DNA from: Sphingopyxis sp. YR583
GTDB lineage: Bacteria; Pseudomonadota; Alphaproteobacteria; Sphingomonadales; Sphingomonadaceae
NCBI RefSeq assembly: GCF_900108295.1
Contig: NZ_FNWK01000002.1
Span: forward strand, 310,001 to 374,000
Length of the DNA: 64,000 nt
Direction: 5' to 3'
The position numbers were made by a program, and so were the translations under genes. The number at the start of each line of letters is the position of its first letter. Position 1 is the first letter of the stretch. The notes under the pieces were generated by a model. That model had not been told where the DNA came from, searched no databases, and saw nothing but the letters and a program-made list of their open reading frames with translations. This document shows, in pieces, positions 27,050 through 35,189 of this stretch.

Positions 27050-27673
27050 TCATCTGATGGTAACGAGGGACGGCGCGGCAAGCGCCCCGACGACAGCACC
27101 GACGATCAGGAACAACACGATATAAACGACGATTACGACCACTGTGTAACCAAGCGCCTTGTCCTGCGGCGCCTTCATCAGCACGGGGAGGCCAAGATAC
27201 AGCAGGTAGAGGCCGTAGAGCGCAAACAAGAGGCCGATGACCGACAGCGCCGGCAATATGGCGAAAATTCCGCCGACCCATCCCGCCGTCGCCGAATAGG
27301 CCGCAACCTTCAATGCCTGGACCTGGCCCTTTTGTCCGCCGAAATTCGGCGCGAGAGCGTCGATGACGAGCGCGAGAATGAAGATCGTTGCCAGCGACAA
27401 GCCATATGAGACAATCGCCGATACCAGCGCGCCCGCCAGCGGCGGATGATAGGTCACGCCGAGCATGGTGAAACCGAACACCTGGCCGCCAACAAATCCG
27501 GCAATCGGACCGATCGCCGCCAACAGCAGCACATAGGGCACATAGATCGACTGTATGGTTGCCGGCTCGGCGGCAATGATTGGCCAAGTCTCCTTCGGCT
27601 TGAGCAAGATGTCCTTCGCGCGCTGGACAATACCCGACGCCGGGCTGGAGTTGTTGGGTGGTACGTCCGTCAT
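27050..27673 (-). CDS. Yip1-family integral membrane protein
   Basis: Protein of 207 residues with a short soluble N-terminus containing RAKDILLKPKETWPIIAAEPAT, a typical Yip1-family opening, followed by five or so membrane segments (for example VPYVLLLAAIGPIAGFVGG and ALGYTVVVIVVYIVLFLIVG). The function of bacterial Yip1 proteins is unknown. The ATG at MTDVPPNN has a GGGGAGA box and is preferred over an in-frame ATG 21 codons upstream. Divergent from hspQ. Confidence 0.85.
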   Translation of the reverse strand: MTDVPPNNSSPASGIVQRAKDILLKPKETWPIIAAEPATIQSIYVPYVLLLAAIGPIAGFVGGQVFGFTMLGVTYHPPLAGALVSAIVSYGLSLATIFILALVIDALAPNFGGQKGQVQALKVAAYSATAGWVGGIFAILPALSVIGLLFALYGLYLLYLGLPVLMKAPQDKALGYTVVVIVVYIVLFLIVGAVVGALAAPSLVTIR

Positions 27674-27819
27674 AATGCGTCTCCCCTGATCGTGCGGCCC
27701 AAAACCCGAATGGGAAATGCAAATGCCAAAGCGCACTATCTAGCCCGCATGACCGCTGCATCTGTAACGCTGATCACAGCCCGATTCGGTAAACCACAGC
27801 CAGATCGGAATGTAACGGA

Positions 27820-27847
27820 CTTGAAACGCGCGTAAACTGCCATAGAT
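27820..27847 (+). promoter_or_regulatory. RpoH-type promoter of hspQ
   Basis: CTTGAAA (27820-27826), a 13-base spacer and CCATAGAT (27840-27847) resemble the sigma-32 consensus CTTGAAA / CCCCATNT. The gene that follows encodes a heat-shock protein, which supports the reading. The predicted transcription start falls within a few bases of the ATG at 27855. Confidence 0.65.
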
Positions 27848-27854
27848 TGACCAT

Positions 27855-28229
27855 ATGACGCTCGACTCTTCATCCGAACTCCCTGCTGCCGTTACTGCGC
27901 CGCTCATCGGCCGCGCCCGTTTTGCACCCGGCGACATCGTGCGTCACCGCATGTTCGACTTTCGAGGCGTCGTATTCGACATCGATCCTGTCTTTGCGAA
28001 CAGCGACGAATGGTATGAGGCGATCCCCGAGGACATCCGTCCGGCGAAGGAGCAGCCCTATTATCATCTGCTCGCCGAAAACGGCGATTCATCATACATC
28101 GCCTATGTCAGCCAGCAGAATCTGGTCGCCGACGGCGATGGCGGACCGATCGATCATCCGCAGGTCGACGCGATGTTCGACGGCTTGGATCACGGGCGCT
28201 ATCGCGTCCGCGCGATTCACCGCCACTGA
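27855..28229 (+). CDS. hspQ: Heat shock protein HspQ
   Basis: YccV/HspQ-like protein of 124 residues, an adaptor or specificity factor for Lon that was first described as a hemimethylated-DNA-binding protein. The core RFAPGDIVRHRMFDFRGVV, DIDPVF, and PYYHLLAEN/AYVSQQNL segments match the family, and an N-terminal extension of about 20 residues precedes it. No Shine-Dalgarno is visible, and the heat-shock-type promoter ends about 7 bases before the ATG, so the mRNA may be leaderless. Confidence 0.92.
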   Translation: MTLDSSSELPAAVTAPLIGRARFAPGDIVRHRMFDFRGVVFDIDPVFANSDEWYEAIPEDIRPAKEQPYYHLLAENGDSSYIAYVSQQNLVADGDGGPIDHPQVDAMFDGLDHGRYRVRAIHRH

Positions 28230-28236
28230 GCGAGCG

Positions 28237-29109
28237 TCAGGCTTTCAGTTTCCAGCCCGATGCGAGCAGCCGATAGGTAATGACGCCAAGCGCGATATTG
28301 ACCGCGACGAGCATCAGCACCGCAGTCAGCACGGGATTGGCGATGGTCGAATCGACCGTTCCGATGAAACCGTAGCGAAAGCCCATGATCGCATAATAGA
28401 CGGGATTGCCGTGCGCGATCGTCTGAAACCACGGCGCAAGCTTGTCGACCGAATAGAAGGTGCCGGAAAGCAGCGCGAGCGGGGTGACGACGAAATTGGT
28501 GACCGCAGCCGCATGATCGAATTTTTCGGCCCATACCGACGTGATGAGACCAAGGAAACCGAGCATCATCGCGCCAAGTACACCGAAAACCGCGACCGCC
28601 CACAAATGATCCGCGCCGACGTGAACGCCCGGCCACAGCAGCATCGCAAGCCACAGCGCCAGTCCGACAAGTATCGCGCGCGTCACGGCCGCGCCGATCA
28701 GCGCGATGATCAGCTCGCCAACGGCGAGCGGCGGCATCAGATAGTCGACGATCGTCCCCTGGATCTTTCCGACGAGCAGCGAAAAGCTCGAATTGGCGAA
28801 ACTGTTCTGCAGCATCGCCATCATGATCAGCCCCGGCGCGATGAAATCGGCGAACGGCACGCCGATGACCGTGCGACCCGCGCCGCCCAATGCGACGGTG
28901 AAAATGACGAGAAAAAGAAGGGTTGTGATCGCCGGAGCCCAGATTGTTTGGAGCTGGACCTTGAAAAACCGCCGGACCTCCTTGACATATAGGGCCTGCA
29001 TGCCCGGCACGTTCAGCGTGCGGATGTGCGGGACGCCTGGTTCGGCGAAAGCCGGAACCGTGCGGATATTTGCTGAGTCGGGGTTCGAAATTTGGGGCTG
29101 GTCGTTCAT
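28237..29109 (-). CDS. ABC-2 type transporter permease
   Basis: Integral membrane permease of 290 residues with about six membrane helices in its C-terminal 230 residues (ITTLLFLVIFTVALGGAG, ALIGAAVTRAILVGLALWLA, VVTPLALLSGTFYSVDKLAPW). The layout fits the ABC-2 family of lipid, polysaccharide or drug exporters. No ATP-binding subunit is encoded nearby on either side, so its partner lies elsewhere. It is convergent with hspQ (7-base gap) and divergent from gcrA. Confidence 0.88.
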   Translation of the reverse strand: MNDQPQISNPDSANIRTVPAFAEPGVPHIRTLNVPGMQALYVKEVRRFFKVQLQTIWAPAITTLLFLVIFTVALGGAGRTVIGVPFADFIAPGLIMMAMLQNSFANSSFSLLVGKIQGTIVDYLMPPLAVGELIIALIGAAVTRAILVGLALWLAMLLWPGVHVGADHLWAVAVFGVLGAMMLGFLGLITSVWAEKFDHAAAVTNFVVTPLALLSGTFYSVDKLAPWFQTIAHGNPVYYAIMGFRYGFIGTVDSTIANPVLTAVLMLVAVNIALGVITYRLLASGWKLKA

Positions 29110-29232
29110 GGCGTTCTCGCCTATCGCCTCCCCGATCTTACCGCAAGCTGGGCCGTCGAAACACCGATCCGCAAGGACCGTTCGAGAGACGATATTGTCG
29201 CCCGCTGCGTGGAATGATGAGGAATATAGAGC

Positions 29233-29922
29233 ATGTCATGGACTGACGAGCGCATCGAACAGCTGCGCAGCATGTGGGAAAAGGGCCTGACCGCCAGCCA
29301 GATCGCCGACGAACTCGGCGGAGTCAGCCGCAATGCGGTAATCGGCAAGGCGCATCGCCTGGGCCTGAAGTCGCGCCCCTCGCCCGTCAAGGCGACCGAA
29401 AAGGTGGCGAAGCCCGCGAAGCCCGCTGTCCCAACCGCGCCGAAACCGGCAGCACCCGTTGCGGCCGCGCGCCCCGCGGCTCCCGTCGCGCCGCGTCCGG
29501 TCGCCGCGGCGCCGAGGCCCGAACCCAAGCCGCCCGTCGAGGCGTCTGATGACAATGGCGTCGAAGCCGCACCGAAGCCCGATGCACCGCGCATCGTTTC
29601 GATCGGCCCCGGCGGCTTCATCCGTCAGGGCCCCGGCGACCAGCAGGCTCCGATCCCGCCTGCACCGCCGCGCCGGCTGGTGCCCGCAAAGCCGAGCCCC
29701 GAAATCGCAGACAAGACGAGCCTGCTCGACCTCAACGACCGCATCTGCCGCTGGCCGATGGGACACCCCGGTGAGCCCGACTTTCATTTCTGTGGCGAAG
29801 CGGTAAACCCCGGTTTTCCCTATTGCGTCGAGCATTGCGGCCGCGCCTATCAGGCACAGTTGCCGCGCGGCACGCGCCGCCCGCCCCCGCCCCCGCCATT
29901 TGGTGGTCCCCGGGTCCGTTAA
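29233..29922 (+). CDS. gcrA: Cell cycle regulator GcrA
   Basis: GcrA binds the housekeeping sigma factor and activates promoters that carry methylated GANTC sites. The N-terminal helix-turn-helix, SWTDERIEQLRSMWEKGLTA and GVSRNAVIGKAHRLGL, and the C-terminal Cys-rich CRWPMGHPG ... CGEAVNPGFPYCVEHC are diagnostic. A middle linker of about 100 residues rich in Ala and Pro (about 50-150) makes it 229 residues, longer than the roughly 170 I recall for Caulobacter. GAGGA precedes the ATG. The CcrM methylase is not in the window. Confidence 0.96.
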   Translation: MSWTDERIEQLRSMWEKGLTASQIADELGGVSRNAVIGKAHRLGLKSRPSPVKATEKVAKPAKPAVPTAPKPAAPVAAARPAAPVAPRPVAAAPRPEPKPPVEASDDNGVEAAPKPDAPRIVSIGPGGFIRQGPGDQQAPIPPAPPRRLVPAKPSPEIADKTSLLDLNDRICRWPMGHPGEPDFHFCGEAVNPGFPYCVEHCGRAYQAQLPRGTRRPPPPPPFGGPRVR

Positions 29923-29932
29923 GGCACGGCCC

Positions 29933-30337
29933 GTGAGGCCCTTCGCGCAGGATTTCGAGTTCGCGCGCGCGCTCGGCCTGCAAATGGTCGAGCGCGGCGA
30001 CGGGCGCTGCACGATGGCGATCGATATCGAGCCACATAAGCATTTCAGTCCGCAGGGCGCCGCGCACGGCGGCGTTGCCTATTCGCTCGCCGATACCGCG
30101 ATGGGCGGCGCGCTGACCAGCGTGCTGGGCGATGATCAATGGTGCGCGACGCTGGAAATCAAGTTCAACTATCACGTCCGCGTTGGCGAAGGCCGGCTGA
30201 CCTGCGAAGCCGAAGTCTTGCATCGCGGCAAGCGCGTCGCAAACATCGACGCGCGCCTGTACCAGGATGGCCGCCTTGTCAGCAGCGCGAACGGCAATTT
30301 CGCGATATTCGCTGCGCCGCACGCGCGGCAGGCATAG
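29933..30337 (+). CDS. PaaI-family hotdog thioesterase
   Basis: Hotdog-fold acyl-CoA thioesterase of about 134 residues with the motif FSPQGAAHGGVAYSLADTAMGGAL, where the HGG segment and the following Asp form the usual active site, and a FNYHVRVGEGRLTCEAEVLHRG strand region. The GTG at MRPFAQDFEF lies 10 bases after gcrA with an AAGG box; in-frame TTG and GTG codons inside the gcrA end are less likely starts. Natural substrate unknown. Confidence 0.87.
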   Translation: MRPFAQDFEFARALGLQMVERGDGRCTMAIDIEPHKHFSPQGAAHGGVAYSLADTAMGGALTSVLGDDQWCATLEIKFNYHVRVGEGRLTCEAEVLHRGKRVANIDARLYQDGRLVSSANGNFAIFAAPHARQA

Positions 30338-30341
30338 GTAA

Positions 30342-30368
30342 GGCGCCGGATCGCATGGACCCGGCGCC
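30342..30368. terminator. Bidirectional terminator hairpin
   Basis: GGCGCCGG (30342-30349) and CCGGCGCC (30361-30368) form an 8-bp stem between the convergent thioesterase and outer-membrane protein genes, followed on the plus strand by TCCCTTTCC. No long U-run, so efficiency is uncertain. Confidence 0.55.
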
Positions 30369-30389
30369 TCCCTTTCCGCTCCCAAGAGG

Positions 30390-31217
30390 TCAGAAGCGGT
30401 AACTCAACGTCCCGCGCACGCTGTGCGTCCGGAAATTCGGGTCGCTGCGGCGGATATCGGTCCCGCCGCCGTTCAGCAGGAACGGGTTCGTCGCGGGAGC
30501 CGTACCGGCGCCGACATTCACGACATAATCCTTGTCCTTGACGTCGGTGTACAGATACTCGAGCCCGAGCCCGATATTGTTCGTGACCATCACTTCGGCA
30601 CCCCCGCCGACGGTGTAGCCCCAAGCGTTGGTTTTGCCATTGTCGGCAAAGCTGTTCACCGTATTCGACGTCGCAAACTTGTTGTCGAGCCGCGCATAGG
30701 CGCCGCCGCCAGTCACATAGAAGAGCGCGCCGCCAGGCGTATAGCCGGCACGGAGACGAGCATTCGCCTGATAGTCGGCCTCGCGGCTCATCGTATAGCT
30801 GGCAGGGGTGGTCGAAAAGCCGCTGACGCTGTCGCGAGCAACGCTGCGACCACCTTCGACAACCGCGCCGAGTACGAAATTGCCCATTCGCTTGTCATAG
30901 CCGAAACGACCGAAAAATTCGGCGCCGTCCTTGTCGTTGCGACAGCTGATATTGGCGGTTCCGGTCGCTGCGCCGTTACAGAAACCGGGCGAGAAAGCAT
31001 CGGTGCCGCCGGCGGTATTGACAGTATCGCCATAGGTACCGTCGCGGTTCGTATCGAAGATCAGGGTTTCGCCGCGATCGCTTCCCTGAAGCGATGCGCC
31101 ACCGCCGACCGAGATATAGGGACCGTTAAAGTCTTGCGACGGATCGCGGTCCTGCGCGAAAGCCGGAACGGCGAGCAAAGGCACCGCCGAAACGGCGAGG
31201 AGAGCAGTAAATTTCAT
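30390..31217 (-). CDS. Outer-membrane beta-barrel protein
   Basis: Exported protein of 275 residues. The signal peptide is at about 1-21 (AVPAFAQ). Alternating-hydrophobicity strands follow, with loops rich in Gly, Asn and Asp, for example NARLRAGYTPGGALFYVTGG and NNIGLGLEYLYTDV. It ends RGTLSYRF with the terminal Phe recognised by the Bam complex. The pattern matches the small OmpA-barrel/porin-like family (OMP_b-brl). Role is probably structural or immunogenic; no specific substrate is evident. Divergent from parE. Confidence 0.85.
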   Translation of the reverse strand: MKFTALLAVSAVPLLAVPAFAQDRDPSQDFNGPYISVGGGASLQGSDRGETLIFDTNRDGTYGDTVNTAGGTDAFSPGFCNGAATGTANISCRNDKDGAEFFGRFGYDKRMGNFVLGAVVEGGRSVARDSVSGFSTTPASYTMSREADYQANARLRAGYTPGGALFYVTGGGAYARLDNKFATSNTVNSFADNGKTNAWGYTVGGGAEVMVTNNIGLGLEYLYTDVKDKDYVVNVGAGTAPATNPFLLNGGGTDIRRSDPNFRTHSVRGTLSYRF

Positions 31218-31351
31218 TGTTATTACTCCACTTTTTGTCGACCTTGCGGTCCCCAGCCCAACCCGGGGCTATCCACCAAAGTTCCATCCAGTGGCCGAAA
31301 CGGGATGAGCCGAGCTCACGTCGGAGGCGTGTCCCGCCTTGAAAACCGCGC

Positions 31352-31381
31352 TTGCCAGCGCCCTTCCCCGCCCCGTATAGC
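31352..31381 (+). promoter_or_regulatory. Possible parE promoter
   Basis: TTGCCA (31352-31357), an 18-base spacer and TATAGC (31376-31381). The expected transcription start, six to seven bases downstream, coincides with the parE ATG at 31388, and no Shine-Dalgarno precedes that ATG, so parE mRNA may be leaderless. Confidence 0.4.
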
Positions 31382-31387
31382 CGATGC

Positions 31388-33367
31388 ATGAGTCACGATT
31401 TGTTCGACAGCAACCAGCCCGCGACCGACAGCTATAATGCCTCGCAGATCGAGGTGCTCGAAGGGCTCGAACCCGTCCGCCGCCGCCCCGGCATGTATAT
31501 CGGCGGCACCGACGAACGCGCGCTGCACCATCTAGCCGCCGAGGTGATCGACAACAGCATGGACGAAGCCGTCGCGGGTCACGCGACGCGCATCGAAGTC
31601 ACTCTCGACGTCGGCAACCGCCTTACCGTCGTGGACAATGGCCGCGGCATGCCCGTCGACCCGCACCCGAAATTCCCCGGCAAATCGGCGCTCGAAGTCA
31701 TCATGACGATGCTCCACTCGGGCGGCAAGTTCGAGGGAAAGGCCTATGCGACCTCGGGCGGACTTCACGGTGTCGGCGTCAGTGTCGTCAATGCGCTGTC
31801 GACCGAGACCGAAATCGAGGTCGCACGCGGCAAGCAGCTTTACCGCCAGCGTTTCTCGCGCGGCACACCGCTTGGCGGGCTAGAGGAACTCGGCCCGACG
31901 CCGAACCGGCGCGGCACAAGCGTTTCATTCATCCCCGATCCTGAAATTTTCGGCGAACATGGACGTTTCAAGCCCCAGCGTCTCTATCGCATGGCCCGCT
32001 CGAAGGCGTATCTCTTTGCCGGCGTCGAAATCCGCTGGAAATGCGCCCCCGAGCTGATCGGCGACGATACGCCTGCCGAAGCCGTGTTCCAGTTCCCGGG
32101 TGGCCTTGCCGATCACCTCAAGGAGCAGATCGGTACGCGCGAGTGCGCAACCGCCGAGCCGTTCGTGGGACGGCAGGAGTTTCCTGGCGAACAGGGGCGC
32201 GCCGAATGGGCGATCGCCTGGCCTTTGTGGTCAGACGGATCGTATAGCTGGTATTGCAACACGATCCCGACCCCGGCGGGCGGCACGCATGAAGCAGGAC
32301 TGCGCGCCGCACTTACCAAAGGGTTGCGCGCGTTCGGCGAGCTGATCGGGCAGAAGAAGGCGGCGCAAATCACCGCGGAGGATGTGTTCAACGGCGGCGA
32401 GATGATGCTGTCGGTCTTCATCCGCGATCCGCAGTTCCAGAGCCAGACCAAGGACCGACTTTCGAGCCCGGAGGCTGCGCGCTTAACCGAAAACGCAGTG
32501 CGCGATCATTTCGATCATTTTCTGTCGGACAATATGGATCGCGGCCGCGCCTTGCTCGGCCTTGTCCTCGACAGGATGGACGAACGGCTGAAACGCAAGG
32601 CCGAGCGCGAGGTCAAGCGCAAGACGGCGACGAGCGGACGCAAGCTGCGCCTGCCGGGCAAGCTCACCGATTGTGCGAACGACGGCCCCGAAGGTACCGA
32701 ATTGTTTATCGTCGAAGGCGACAGCGCCGGTGGCAGCGCCAAGCAGGCGCGCGATCGCAAGACGCAGGCTATCCTGCCGATTCGCGGCAAGATTTTGAAC
32801 GTCGCGAGCGCCAGCGCTGACAAGATCCGCGCCAATCAGGAAATCGCCGATCTCGCGCTCGCGCTCGGCTGCGGGATGCGCAAGGATTGCGACGCTGACC
32901 GGCTACGCTACGAGAAGATCGTGATCATGACGGACGCCGACGTCGACGGCGCGCATATCGCGACGCTGTTGATGACTTTTTTCTTTCAGGAGATGCCCGA
33001 TATCGTCCGGAACGGGCATGTGTATCTGGCCCAGCCGCCGCTTTATCGCCTGACTGCCGGAAATCTGTCCGCCTATGCCCGCGACGACGCGCATCGCGCC
33101 GAGCTTGAGTCCACGATGTTCAAGGGCAAGAAGGTCGAAGTCGGACGTTTCAAGGGGCTGGGCGAAATGAACCCGAACCAGCTCAAGGAAACGACGATGG
33201 ATCCGGCAACGCGCTCGATGTTGCGCGTTACGCTGCCGCAGGAATATGAAGAGCGGCATCAGGTCAAAGATCTGGTGGACCGGTTGATGGGGAAGCATCC
33301 CGAGCACCGCTTCCAGTTCATTCAGGCCAATGCCGCGAGCCTCGATGAGGCTGCGATCGACGCTTGA
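31388..33367 (+). CDS. parE: DNA topoisomerase IV subunit B
   Basis: ATPase subunit of topoisomerase IV, which unlinks daughter chromosomes. The GHKL ATPase has VRRRPGMYIGG, EVIDNSMDEA and SGGLHGVGVSVVNALS; the TOPRIM domain has IVEGDSAGGSAKQARDRKTQ and IMTDADVDGAHI. Length of 659 residues and the GRFKGLGEMNPNQLKETTM C-terminus fit ParE rather than the longer GyrB. I chose the ATG at MSHDLFDSNQ; the frame extends 12 codons upstream. ParC is not in the window. Confidence 0.95.
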   Translation: MSHDLFDSNQPATDSYNASQIEVLEGLEPVRRRPGMYIGGTDERALHHLAAEVIDNSMDEAVAGHATRIEVTLDVGNRLTVVDNGRGMPVDPHPKFPGKSALEVIMTMLHSGGKFEGKAYATSGGLHGVGVSVVNALSTETEIEVARGKQLYRQRFSRGTPLGGLEELGPTPNRRGTSVSFIPDPEIFGEHGRFKPQRLYRMARSKAYLFAGVEIRWKCAPELIGDDTPAEAVFQFPGGLADHLKEQIGTRECATAEPFVGRQEFPGEQGRAEWAIAWPLWSDGSYSWYCNTIPTPAGGTHEAGLRAALTKGLRAFGELIGQKKAAQITAEDVFNGGEMMLSVFIRDPQFQSQTKDRLSSPEAARLTENAVRDHFDHFLSDNMDRGRALLGLVLDRMDERLKRKAEREVKRKTATSGRKLRLPGKLTDCANDGPEGTELFIVEGDSAGGSAKQARDRKTQAILPIRGKILNVASASADKIRANQEIADLALALGCGMRKDCDADRLRYEKIVIMTDADVDGAHIATLLMTFFFQEMPDIVRNGHVYLAQPPLYRLTAGNLSAYARDDAHRAELESTMFKGKKVEVGRFKGLGEMNPNQLKETTMDPATRSMLRVTLPQEYEERHQVKDLVDRLMGKHPEHRFQFIQANAASLDEAAIDA

Positions 33368-33377
33368 GGAGGCTTTC

Positions 33378-34745
33378 ATGGCGAGATTCTGCATGGGAGC
33401 GATAGCAGCGGCGATGCTGGCCGCGCTTCTGCCGCAATCTGCCGTCGCCCAGGAGATCGAGGGATCGACCTCGGTAGCGCAAACGGCTTTCGATCGCCGC
33501 GCCGTGCAACTCGTCGACCTGTTCGCGGGCAGGATTGCCTATTCCGACTATTTCGACCCGCATTTCCAGACCGCGGTTCCTGAGGCGCAGTTCGGTGCCT
33601 TCAGCGCGGGCCTTGTCGCGCAATATGGCAAACCGGTCGGTATCGACAGCGTGACGCCCACCGGCGATCGTTCGGGAGCCGTCCTGTTGCGCTTTGAAAG
33701 GGGCGTTGCGACCGTCCTGCTCGATGTCGGCGTCGCGGCCGACGAACGCGTGACCGGGCTGCGCGTGACGGGCGTGACGGTCGCGAACGACAGCTTCGAA
33801 AAAGTCGCGGCCGAGATCTCCAAATTGCCCGGACAGACGGGTTTCCTCGTTGCCGAGCTTGACGTCACGGCCATCCGGCCCCTCGCCTCCGCCAACGTCG
33901 ACCAGCAATTCGCGACGGGCTCGACCTTCAAACTCTATATTCTCGACGAACTCGCGGCGCAGGTCGCGGCAGGCAAGCGCCGCTGGTCCGATGTCGTGCC
34001 GCTGTCGCATTTCAGCTTTTCTTCCGCCGGCACCGCGAACTGGCCCGCGAATACACCCGTGACGCTCCAGACACTCGCCAACTGGATGATCTCGGTCAGC
34101 GACAATGGCGCGACCGACACGCTGATCCACCTGCTGGGACGCAAACCGATCGAGGCGCGGATGAAGAGCGCCGGTCACAGCGATCCGTCGCGCAACATCC
34201 CGCTGCTCACAACCGTCGAGGCGTTCGCGATGAAAGGAAGTAATTTCAATGATATGCGCGCGCTTTTTATCAAGGGTGATGATGATGCGCAGCGCAAGCT
34301 GATCGAGAGCAACCGCGACCGGCTGACGCTCGCCAACGTTGATGGGGTGAGTTTCACGGCGGGCCCGCGCTTTATCGACAGCCTCGAATGGTTCGCGAGT
34401 CCGAACGATATCGCCCGGCTGATGGTCGATCTGCGCGCACGCCAGTCGAAGACCTTGCTCGAAGCGATGGCGATCAACAATGGCGTCGGCCCCGTGGCCG
34501 CCAGCGACTGGACATATCTGGGCTATAAGGGCGGGTCGGAGAATGGCGTCCTGTCGATGAGCCTTCTCGGGCAGCGCAAGACGGACGGCAAATGGCTCGT
34601 CGTCACGGCAAGCTGGAACAATGATGCAGCCAATGTCGACACCGGACCACTGATCGGGTTGGTCACGCGCCTTCTCGCGCTCGCAGCGCATGAGCGGAAT
34701 GCAACGCCAGCGTCAGGCAAGCCGCTAGCAACACAGCGTCCTTGA
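33378..34745 (+). CDS. Exported serine beta-lactamase-like hydrolase
   Basis: A 455-residue exported protein. The signal peptide is about 1-25 (QSAVAQ). An N-terminal domain of about 120 residues precedes a class-A beta-lactamase-like domain with S182-T-F-K185, S241-D-N and a KGG triad near 390. The canonical KTG is KGG here. Length and two-domain layout are unlike ordinary class-A enzymes of about 290 residues, so resistance is not implied; a peptidase or esterase role is possible. GAGGAGG precedes the ATG, 11 bases after parE. Its last 83 bases overlap the convergent DUF417 gene. Confidence 0.85.
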   Translation: MARFCMGAIAAAMLAALLPQSAVAQEIEGSTSVAQTAFDRRAVQLVDLFAGRIAYSDYFDPHFQTAVPEAQFGAFSAGLVAQYGKPVGIDSVTPTGDRSGAVLLRFERGVATVLLDVGVAADERVTGLRVTGVTVANDSFEKVAAEISKLPGQTGFLVAELDVTAIRPLASANVDQQFATGSTFKLYILDELAAQVAAGKRRWSDVVPLSHFSFSSAGTANWPANTPVTLQTLANWMISVSDNGATDTLIHLLGRKPIEARMKSAGHSDPSRNIPLLTTVEAFAMKGSNFNDMRALFIKGDDDAQRKLIESNRDRLTLANVDGVSFTAGPRFIDSLEWFASPNDIARLMVDLRARQSKTLLEAMAINNGVGPVAASDWTYLGYKGGSENGVLSMSLLGQRKTDGKWLVVTASWNNDAANVDTGPLIGLVTRLLALAAHERNATPASGKPLATQRP

Positions 34746-35133
34746 ACAGGAACTGGGCCGTCGATCCCATGAAGGGAAATCCATATCCCTCCTTCCATAA
34801 TTGCGCGCCGAAGCTGAAGCTGAGCGTTATGAGAAACGTGCAAATCCCCATCAGGCCGCCAATCAGCCCCGCTCGATGCGACCATGCGCCAAGCGCGACG
34901 AAGGCGCCGGTCAGCAGCTCGATCGTCCCGATGACGTTGCTTGTCCCCTGGACGCCTATCAAGGGATACATCCACGCAAACAGCGGATAGTGCATTGCGG
35001 TCCGCGCAACACCCTCGGCTTCATAGAGCGCGAATTTCGCCACGCCGAAGAAGCCGAATATGAATACGATCGACCATCGCAATGCAGCAATTGCCACGAG
35101 ATGCGACGGCAGCCTGTTCGGAATCTTGATCAT
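34663..35133 (-). CDS. DUF417-family membrane protein (RclC/YkgB-like)
   Basis: Four-helix membrane protein of 156 residues. The stretch LRWSIVFIFGFFGVAKFALYEAEGV, the PLFAWMYPL segment and SNVIGTIELLTGAFVALG match the DUF417 family, whose E. coli member RclC belongs to the reactive-chlorine response. Function here is inferred only from family. GGGGG precedes the ATG. The end overlaps the convergent hydrolase gene by 83 bases. A LysR regulator ends 56 bases upstream on the same strand but belongs to another operon. Confidence 0.85.
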   Translation of the reverse strand: MIKIPNRLPSHLVAIAALRWSIVFIFGFFGVAKFALYEAEGVARTAMHYPLFAWMYPLIGVQGTSNVIGTIELLTGAFVALGAWSHRAGLIGGLMGICTFLITLSFSFGAQLWKEGYGFPFMGSTAQFLFKDAVLLAACLTLALHSAHALRAREGA

Positions 35134-35189
35134 GACACCCCCGATGAATGGTTTCGGGGTTATTCGGGCGTCGGTACTGCCCGGTTACA

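Noticed and set aside
26970-27761. Alternative minus-strand frame over the Yip1 gene
   Set aside because: The other frame encodes clean membrane helices and the Yip1 motif; this one is Arg/Gly/Cys-rich.
33378-34745. Acquired beta-lactam resistance gene
   Set aside because: Extra domain, KGG in place of KTG and normal chromosomal base use argue for a native hydrolase, not a mobile resistance gene.
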